DNA of 40,877 nt from a bacterium (GTDB taxonomy: Bacteria; Patescibacteriota; Patescibacteriia; Patescibacteriales; JAKAJF01), in NCBI GenBank assembly GCA_021788015.1, contig JAJYLD010000009.1, positions 1 to 40,877 of the forward strand. Reading direction: 5' to 3'. The stretch's first letter is position 1. The number at the start of each line of letters is the position of its first letter. This document shows, piece after piece, positions 34,846 to 40,877 of the stretch. The position numbers and the translations under genes were made by a program. The notes beneath the pieces were generated by a model that saw nothing but the letters and a program-made list of their open reading frames with translations, ran no database searches and was not told the DNA's origin.

Positions 34846-35391
34846 CTATTTCGCCATCATTTCGATGGTTTCGATTTCCGTTTCCGCTTCCGGTTTTTCT
34901 TTCTTTTCAAACTTTAAATCGTGCTCGGGATCGTATTGTCGATATTCTACTCCGGCCAAATCGAGTAATCTCCGGGAAGCCTCCCAAATCGGATCGTCAT
35001 GATATTTGTCGCTTTCGTAAATAATTTCTTTGATTCCTCTTTGTATGGTTACCTTCGCGCATTCATTGCAAGGAAAAAGAGTGCAATAAAGTTTGGAACC
35101 TTTCGTATCGGCGTTGGCGTTCAGAATCGCGTTTTCTTCGGCATGAACGACATAAGCGTATTTTTTTTCGACAAATTCTCCTTCGCGAGCCCACGGCAAT
35201 TGATCGTCGGAACAGCCGCGCGGGAAACCGTTGTACCCCAAACCGATAATAATATTGTCCGGATTGACGATACAGGCGCCGTTTTGCGTGTTCGGATCTT
35301 TCGAGCGTTTGGAGATGACTTTGCAAATATGCATAAAAGTTTCATCCCAGGTGAAAGCGTTTTTATTTTTATCGTTTTGCATATTAGGCAA
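34846..35391 (-). CDS. dCMP deaminase family protein
   Basis: VVHAEENAIL and TLFPCNECAKVTIQRGIKEIIY zinc motifs; NGFPRGCSDD. Confidence 0.9.
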   Translation of the reverse strand: MPNMQNDKNKNAFTWDETFMHICKVISKRSKDPNTQNGACIVNPDNIIIGLGYNGFPRGCSDDQLPWAREGEFVEKKYAYVVHAEENAILNANADTKGSKLYCTLFPCNECAKVTIQRGIKEIIYESDKYHDDPIWEASRRLLDLAGVEYRQYDPEHDLKFEKKEKPEAETEIETIEMMAK

Positions 35392-35544
35392 ACAAAGGAA
35401 GGTTTTGAGCCTCCCTGTGTATAAGAGTTATGGTCTTTTCATTGTAGCAAAAATAGGGGAGAGGGAGCAAGGGATTTTTTGACTTTTCTTAGATGCGGCT
35501 TTATTATGAATTTAGTGATCTTTGTCAAAATAGGAGGGTTTCTC

Positions 35545-36312
35545 GTGAGTGATATAACATGGCCGCTTAGCGAAGTCGTAACGAATGGGAGAGAGGCAAA
35601 CAAGGAAGCATCCGTAGGACGGGCTGTAAAAATATTGGGGAAAGATAAAGTCTGCGAGGCTGCGGATGTGGCAAAGGTTTGGGACAAGAAATTAAGGGAT
35701 GGGCATGGCCAGATTGGCTATTCGGTAGAGTTATTGGGAGAATGCGCGGCAGAAAATGCGACAGGGATAGCGGATTGGCGGCTTACTTATCATCTGGGCC
35801 AAAATCTAGAAGAGATGTACATAATTCGAGGAGATGATAAAAAGAGGCAGCCTTGTTTTCTTCCGGCAATAAGACGCAAAGACGGGAAAAAAAGCGAAGG
35901 GAGCGAATGGTTCCCCAATCTCCACATTTTACATCCCTTAAATACTACCGGTTTTGAATCTTGGGATGGGAGAATGGCCGAACGCAAGGCGGAATACTGG
36001 CTTACAAATTTTAACCCGCTTTATTCCGAAATGAAGTGGGAAGAACAGGAGAAGTTAATCAGGTCCGTTCCTTTTCAAATAAGAACCGATATTGCGGTAT
36101 TCTGCGAAACTCTCATGAGCATTTTTATGCTCAAAGGCGCCCGTCTTTTTAAAAATCATCTTCACTGGACAAATTCGAAGTACCGTGGCTATTATCTTGC
36201 CGCGGGCCGCTTCATTCCTTACGGTCTTTTTATTAAGGAATGCTGGCCGGGCCATTGGGGCTTGGCGGTGTCCGTAAGTAAAAAACACGATATTGTTTCC
36301 GCGTCAAAATAG
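35545..36312 (+). CDS. Orphan hypothetical protein
   Basis: 255 aa from GTG start with AGGAGGG SD; no recognised family. Confidence 0.65.
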   Translation: MSDITWPLSEVVTNGREANKEASVGRAVKILGKDKVCEAADVAKVWDKKLRDGHGQIGYSVELLGECAAENATGIADWRLTYHLGQNLEEMYIIRGDDKKRQPCFLPAIRRKDGKKSEGSEWFPNLHILHPLNTTGFESWDGRMAERKAEYWLTNFNPLYSEMKWEEQEKLIRSVPFQIRTDIAVFCETLMSIFMLKGARLFKNHLHWTNSKYRGYYLAAGRFIPYGLFIKECWPGHWGLAVSVSKKHDIVSASK

Positions 36313-36357
36313 AACGCGGATTTTTTTATAAATAAAAAAAGCGGTGTGAAAATCCGC

Positions 36358-36666
36358 TTAGCCGACATAAATAAACGGCAATTTGCCGATGACTTCGATT
36401 TCCGGCAGGTAAATGCCGTGCGGTTCGAGAATCGGTTTGTCGAGTCCCGGCTGAAGATAAAAAGTAACGAGGCCGCCTTCATAATCGTTGTTTTTCAAAT
36501 CAATATCTCGGGCGACCACGAGAAATCTATGATCATGCGGTATATTTTCTTTAAAAATGCCGAGAATAAGATATGCCGGATTTTTCCCGGGAATTTTTAC
36601 AATACTTCCGCCAGTCGGACTTTTTGTTTTTTTTGATTTTTCGTAAATAACTATTCCGTCTCGCAT
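36358..36666 (-). CDS. Hypothetical protein
   Basis: About 102 aa; GGGGGACGAAGGA upstream of ATG at 36666. Confidence 0.6.
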   Translation of the reverse strand: MRDGIVIYEKSKKTKSPTGGSIVKIPGKNPAYLILGIFKENIPHDHRFLVVARDIDLKNNDYEGGLVTFYLQPGLDKPILEPHGIYLPEIEVIGKLPFIYVG

Positions 36667-36737
36667 TCCTTCGTCCCCCTTTTGCAAGTAATTTTGATTT
36701 CAGTCTAATATAGAGACTAATTTCTGTCAAAAATAAA

Positions 36738-36757
36738 AAAACCACTTTAAAGTGGTT
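36738..36757 (-). terminator. Terminator of the zinc-ribbon gene
   Basis: Minus AACCACTTTAAAGTGGTTTTTTT. Confidence 0.8.
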
Positions 36758-36992
36758 AGTCCCATCCGCGGCAGCCGCAATAAAAAGTTTTGGCCTTGAG
36801 GTTGAACGAAGGGGGAATGGTTAAGTCGGTTTCGGAAAATTTTTTGCCATCGATATAGCATTTTAATTCCGAACCGGAAATTACTTTGACCTCTTTCTCC
36901 CCGCAATTTTTGCAAACTTTCCGGCGCGGTTTTCGCTTTCCCGTCTTTACTTCCGCGTGATCGCACATCGGACAATAAATTAAGTATCGCAT
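36756..36992 (-). CDS. Small zinc-ribbon protein
   Basis: CPMC...CKNC...CGC; SD AGGAGG. Confidence 0.65.
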   Translation of the reverse strand: MRYLIYCPMCDHAEVKTGKRKPRRKVCKNCGEKEVKVISGSELKCYIDGKKFSETDLTIPPSFNLKAKTFYCGCRGWD

Positions 36993-37121
36993 GGGTTTTC
37001 CTCCTTATTTCGCAATGAGCATGCAAAATTTTATATCAAATTTGGAGCGGTTTGTCAATGAGAAGTTTTTCCACAACAAAACCGCTTCTTAAAGCGGTTT
37101 TGAAAAAATATTCGCTTACTT

Positions 37122-37883
37122 CTACTTTGATTCCGAGTCAATTAATTCATTTAATTCTTTTATTGTGCTCATGATTTGAGCGGGGAAAATAATTGTCGAA
37201 TTTTTTTCTACACTGATTTCGGCCATGGTTTGAAGATTCCTAAGTTGCAGGGCGATCGGATGCTTTGCGATCACATCCGCGGCTTCGCCCAATTTTTGTG
37301 AAGCCAGAAGCTCGCCCTCGGCAGCTATTATTTTCGCGCGTTTTTCCCGCTCCGCTTCCGCTTGCTTGGCCATGGCTCTCTGCATATTTTCCGGCAATTC
37401 AATATCTTTTATCTCGACAACGGAAACAATAACGCCCCAGGGTTCGGTATGGGTGTCCAAAACGCTTCCGATTTCCTTGTTGATGGTATCGCGTTCGGAA
37501 AGCACCTCGTCAAGCTGAAAACGACCGATAATGTTTCTAACCGTGGTTTGGGCGATTTGATCGATTGCGCTCATAACATTGGCAATAGCCACTATGCTTT
37601 TAACGGGATCGATGACCTTGTAATAAGCGACAGCCGAAATATCAACGGAAACATTATCTTTTGTAATAATTTTTTGCGGCGGTACGGGCAAAGTTACTGT
37701 GCGCAGATCAACTTTTTTCATCCATTGAAAGTAAGGAATAATCCATGTTAAACCCGGTTCTTTGACCGATACGATTTTTCCAAAAAAGAAGACAACTCCT
37801 TTTTCGTATTGTTGTACCACTCGAAAACCGGGTAGAACAATAAATACGACGATGGCGATTGCGAGTAAAAGTAAAAAGTTCAT
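37122..37883 (-). CDS. SPFH/band-7 slipin (stomatin-like) protein
   Basis: N-terminal TM, YEKGVVFFFGKIVSVKEPGLTWIIP, AMAKQAEAEREKRAKIIAAEGE. Confidence 0.93.
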   Translation of the reverse strand: MNFLLLLAIAIVVFIVLPGFRVVQQYEKGVVFFFGKIVSVKEPGLTWIIPYFQWMKKVDLRTVTLPVPPQKIITKDNVSVDISAVAYYKVIDPVKSIVAIANVMSAIDQIAQTTVRNIIGRFQLDEVLSERDTINKEIGSVLDTHTEPWGVIVSVVEIKDIELPENMQRAMAKQAEAEREKRAKIIAAEGELLASQKLGEAADVIAKHPIALQLRNLQTMAEISVEKNSTIIFPAQIMSTIKELNELIDSESK

Positions 37884-37923
37884 ATTTTTATTTTTATGAC
37901 CCCGAACGGGATTATTTATATAA

Positions 37924-37948
37924 AAAAACCACCGTTAAACGGTGGTTT
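37924..37948 (-). terminator. Terminator after rplA
   Basis: Minus AAACCACCGTTTAACGGTGGTTTTTTT. Confidence 0.9.
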
Positions 37949-37953
37949 TAAAT

Positions 37954-38634
37954 TTATATTGCAACTTTTATTCCGGGACCCATGGTCGAGGAGACGGACG
38001 CATTTTTGATGTACAAACCCTTGCTTGAAGACGGTTTTACTTTTCTTATGGCTTCGATAATGGCATTGAAATTCTCGGTCAGCTTATCCGTTCCGAATGA
38101 CAATTTGCCTATAGCGACATGGACATTTCCGGTATCGTCATTTCTGAAACTCACCTTACCCCTCTTTAATTCCGCGACCGCTTTTGCCGGATCGGGAGTG
38201 ACCGTATCGTTTTTCGGGGAAGGCATTAAGCCTCTTGTTCCCAAGATTTTCGCGATTTGGGCCAGACTCTTCATCATCACCGGTTCGGCAACCGCGACCT
38301 GGAAGTCCGTTTTTTCCGTTTTTTTGATTTCGGCGATTAATTCGTCTCCGCCGACCAAATCGGCTCCGGCCGCTTTTACTTCTTTTTCCTTGTCCGGAGT
38401 TACGAAAGCGGCTACCTTTACGGTTTTGCCGGTTCCATGCGGAAGACTGACGGCGGCGCGCACTTGCTGGTCGCCTTTTTTTGTATCGATACCCAAGCGC
38501 AAATGAATTTCCAAAGACGAATCGAATTTCGTTTTTGAGAACTTTTTGGCCAATTCGATCGCTTCGTTAATCGCATACGCTTTTGTTTTGTCAAAATCGT
38601 ATGTGGTTTTTGCTTTTGTAATTTTTTTCTTCAT
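37954..38634 (-). CDS. rplA: 50S ribosomal protein L1
   Basis: LRLGIDTKKGDQQVRAAVSLPHGTGK; LGTRGLMPSPKNDTVT; C-terminal SSSKGLYIKNASVSSTMGPGIKV. Confidence 0.96.
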   Translation of the reverse strand: MKKKITKAKTTYDFDKTKAYAINEAIELAKKFSKTKFDSSLEIHLRLGIDTKKGDQQVRAAVSLPHGTGKTVKVAAFVTPDKEKEVKAAGADLVGGDELIAEIKKTEKTDFQVAVAEPVMMKSLAQIAKILGTRGLMPSPKNDTVTPDPAKAVAELKRGKVSFRNDDTGNVHVAIGKLSFGTDKLTENFNAIIEAIRKVKPSSSKGLYIKNASVSSTMGPGIKVAI

Positions 38635-38638
38635 AAAT

Positions 38639-38682
38639 CGTGGTGGTGGCGACGAGAATATTTAAATCCGTCTCCCACAAAT
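38639..38682 (-). promoter_or_regulatory. Candidate L1-binding autoregulatory leader of rplA
   Basis: Minus GTGGGAGACGGATTTAAATATTCTCGTCGCCACCACCAC immediately before rplA; resembles rplK-rplA spacer hairpins in other bacteria. Confidence 0.4.
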
Positions 38683-38699
38683 TAAAATTAATTATTTCT

Positions 38700-38957
38700 T
38701 TACCCTGGTAAATACGATTTGAGCCTATTTTTTAAATAAGCTTTTCCGTATCGGGTTTTTAAATATTTTTCTCTTTTAGTTGCATCCTGTTGGTTTAAGC
38801 ATGCTTCGTAATAAATCAAACTTAAGGGCCTTCGATTTCCTGTGGAGTTTACCAATCCCTTACGATGTTGCTTAAATCGTAACTTTAAATTTTTTGTGCA
38901 TCCAGTATAGTGTTGGCCATCCTTTAGAGATTTTAAAACATACACACAATGGAACAT
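38700..38957 (-). CDS. Single-domain GIY-YIG endonuclease
   Basis: CVYVLKSLKDGQHYTGCTKNLKLRFKQHRKG...YYEACLNQQDATKREKYLK. Confidence 0.9.
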   Translation of the reverse strand: MFHCVYVLKSLKDGQHYTGCTKNLKLRFKQHRKGLVNSTGNRRPLSLIYYEACLNQQDATKREKYLKTRYGKAYLKNRLKSYLPG

Positions 38958-38969
38958 AAAAATTTAAAG

Positions 38970-39401
38970 TTACTTACCAGGGTGGATTTCAAGTCCCATC
39001 TGCCTTGCCGTGCCGGCGATAATTTTCATCGCCTGCTCGACGTTGTCCGTATTCAGATCGGGCAGTTTTGTCTGAGCGATTTCGCGGAGTTGAGCTTCGG
39101 TAATCGAGCCGACTTTTTCGGTCAACGGTTTTCCCGATCCCTTGCCAAGTTTCGCGACTTTTTTCAACAATTCCGCCGCCGGAGGGGTTTTTGTAATAAA
39201 ATCATAAGTTCTGTCTTCGTACACCGTAATTTCGACAGGGGTAATTTCGCCCATTTTTTCTTTTGTTCTGTCGTTAAAATCTTTGCAGAACTGGGCGATA
39301 TTTAAACCGTGCTGACCCAAAGCCGGACCGACCGGAGGAGCCGGATTGGCTTGGCCAGCGGGAATCTGAAGTTTAATTTTAGTAAGTATTTTTTTGGCCA
39401 T
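38970..39401 (-). CDS. rplK: 50S ribosomal protein L11
   Basis: [51 protein letters not shown]. Confidence 0.97.
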   Translation of the reverse strand: MAKKILTKIKLQIPAGQANPAPPVGPALGQHGLNIAQFCKDFNDRTKEKMGEITPVEITVYEDRTYDFITKTPPAAELLKKVAKLGKGSGKPLTEKVGSITEAQLREIAQTKLPDLNTDNVEQAMKIIAGTARQMGLEIHPGK

Positions 39402-39404
39402 ATT

Positions 39405-39515
39405 TTAGAATTTTTGAATTTATAATTTTTAATTTTTAAACAATTTCTAATGCTTAAATTTTTTAAAATTAAAAATTGAACATTATTTAAAAATTACAAA
39501 ATTAAAAATTTAAAT
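39405..39515. repeat. AT-rich palindrome between nusG and rplK, related to 22296-22398
   Basis: TATAATTTTTAATTTTTAAACAATTTcTAAT ... AAATTAAAAATTGaAcATTATTTAAAAATTACAAAATTAAAAATTT. Confidence 0.8.
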
Positions 39516-39554
39516 CTCGTAGAAGCATCCATTAATGGAACGAGTTTAATATGT

Positions 39555-40100
39555 TTATATTTTTTTGATCTGCAAAAAATCCAATTCAACCGGAGTTTCT
39601 CTTCCGAACATTGAAACAAGAACCTTGATTTTTCCTTTCGCTTCGTCGACATTGACGACTTTTCCTTCCAGATTTTTAAACGGTCCATCGACAATCCTGA
39701 TCGGCGAACCGGGAGTGACATCGATTTTGAATTTCGGTTCCTCGACGCCCATTCTTTTCTGCAACTCCTTGACTTCTTTTTCGCTGATCGGAGTCGGAAC
39801 GGTTCCCGTGCCGACAAACCCAGTTACATTCGGAGTGTTTCTCACCACATACCATGAATCATCATTGACGATCATCTCGACCAAAACATACCCCGGAAAG
39901 ATTTTTTCCTCGACGACTTTTCTCTTTCCGTTTTTAATCTTGATTTTCTTCTCGGTCGGAATAAGGATATTGAAAATTTTATCCTCCATGTCCATGGATT
40001 CGATTCTTTGTTTCAAATTGCTGGCCACGTTCTCTTCATATCCGGAATAAGTATGCAGAACATACCAGCGGCGGCCTTGATTCAATGTTTGTTTAGCCAT
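39555..40100 (-). CDS. nusG: Transcription termination/antitermination protein NusG
   Basis: RRWYVLHTYSGYEENVASNLKQRIE, FPGYVLVEM, TPGSPIRIVDGPFKNLEGKV KOW domain; ATG at 40100. Confidence 0.96.
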   Translation of the reverse strand: MAKQTLNQGRRWYVLHTYSGYEENVASNLKQRIESMDMEDKIFNILIPTEKKIKIKNGKRKVVEEKIFPGYVLVEMIVNDDSWYVVRNTPNVTGFVGTGTVPTPISEKEVKELQKRMGVEEPKFKIDVTPGSPIRIVDGPFKNLEGKVVNVDEAKGKIKVLVSMFGRETPVELDFLQIKKI

Positions 40101-40166
40101 ATGTATAAATTCCAAATTCCAATAACCAAATTCCAATTTTTTAACAATCTGATTATGAAACTTGAT

Positions 40167-40352
40167 TTACCTTGTAATTATCGACTGCAATCCGTAATTA
40201 AAAATATAATCAACGGCTCCCAAGAATAAAGCCAAAGCGATACTGATCCCTATTACCAGTAAGGTGTAATTGTATGTTTCCTTTTTTGTAGGCCAGGTTA
40301 CTTTTTTCATCTCTTCGATCGAAGCCTTTATGTAACTTATAATTTTATCCAT
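40167..40352 (-). CDS. secE: Preprotein translocase subunit SecE
   Basis: 61 aa; YIKASIEEMKKVTWPTKKETYNYTLLVIGISIALALFLGAVDYIF. Confidence 0.93.
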   Translation of the reverse strand: MDKIISYIKASIEEMKKVTWPTKKETYNYTLLVIGISIALALFLGAVDYIFNYGLQSIITR

Positions 40353-40369
40353 AATATATTTATTTATTT

Positions 40370-40390
40370 AAAAAACAGCCCGGTTCGGGC
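40370..40390 (-). terminator. Terminator-like hairpin in the secE leader
   Basis: Minus GCCCGAACCGGGCTGTTTTTT. Confidence 0.65.
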
Positions 40391-40408
40391 GGCTTTATTA
40401 TTAACTTT

Positions 40409-40437
40409 ACAATACAGGATATTGAAAAATATGTCAA
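40409..40437 (-). promoter_or_regulatory. Promoter of the secE-nusG-rplK-rplA operon
   Basis: Minus TTGACA-17 nt-TATTGT. Confidence 0.75.
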
Positions 40438-40684
40438 ATTCTTATCAGACACTAAAAAAAACAGATTAAGATACGGATTAATTTCAATTTAAAATTTCTA
40501 AATCCCAATATATAAACTTTAAACAACATTGAATGACCAAAATTAAAAATTCAAAACGTTTTAATCGTTTGGGTTTTATAATTTTGGATTTGTTTTAGGG
40601 TTTAGAATTTAGAAATTAGAAATTTTTTTTCCAATCCGGTACCGTTTTCGTTGTTTTGTCTAAATATGGTATAATATATTCGAA

Positions 40685-40877
40685 ATGTTAATATCTCAAA
40701 AACAAAATTTAACAAAAAATAAAAAGACATACCTTCTTTTCATCTTCCCACTTCTCCTCCTCCTTTCCGTTTCCGTCGGTTTGGCCGTGACCGCCGATTC
40801 TCCCGACGCCATCGCCATTCGCGTCATTCCCAACCCCAACCATTATTCTCCCTCGCGCTGGTATCGGGAAAACATAA
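40685..40877 (+). CDS. N-terminus of an exported protein, truncated by the window edge (absent from the ORF track)
   Basis: MLISQKQNLTKNKKTYLLFIFPLLLLLSVSVGLAVTADSPDAIAIRVIPNPNHYSPSRWYRENI; signal peptide; TGGTATAAT extended -10 at 40667-40675. Confidence 0.75.
   Translation, partial: MLISQKQNLTKNKKTYLLFIFPLLLLLSVSVGLAVTADSPDAIAIRVIPNPNHYSPSRWYRENI

Noticed and set aside
1-40877. CRISPR array, rRNA, tRNA genes, prophage structural cluster
   Set aside because: No regular direct-repeat/spacer pattern, no recognisable rRNA or tRNA cloverleaf; the single baseplate-J-like protein is a chromosomal membrane protein family rather than phage evidence.

Overview
The window looks like an AT-rich bacterial chromosome segment, probably Candidate Phyla Radiation/Patescibacteria. 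This is inferred from gene content and compact orphan-rich architecture; no search was run. From left to right: (1) the right end of a probable IS200/IS605-type element (1-~119). (2) A surface-glycan glycosyltransferase cluster (GT2, DUF2304-like, three GT4-type proteins including a 731-aa double-GT fusion, two multi-TM GT-C-like proteins). (3) truD. (4) A GC-rich island with two orphan minus-strand genes and a divergent beta-CASP metallo-beta-lactamase nuclease. (5) dnaE, a baseplate-J-like membrane protein, a T-box-controlled thrS, miaB and miaA. (6) After a convergent point near 26.9 kb, mostly minus-strand genes: a truncated degenerate aspartate-carbamoyltransferase-like protein, a Cys-rich orphan, gatB, an HD hydrolase, a thymidylate module (Tmk-Dut fusion, kinase, tandem ThyX-like, dCMP deaminase), a slipin, and secE-nusG-rplK-[GIY-YIG]-rplA. 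The strongest unusual signals are: (a) a T-box leader with a very short Stem I and a Thr ACC codon in a hairpin loop; (b) several families of long imperfect intergenic palindromes whose arms diverge but stay complementary and whose ends coincide with stop/start codons; (c) a tandem ThyX-like protein in which each half keeps the opposite half of the ThyX signature; (d) in-frame palindromic insertions in miaB; (e) the GC-rich orphan genes with elaborate 5' leaders and a palindromic divergent promoter. No CRISPR array, rRNA or tRNA was recognised.
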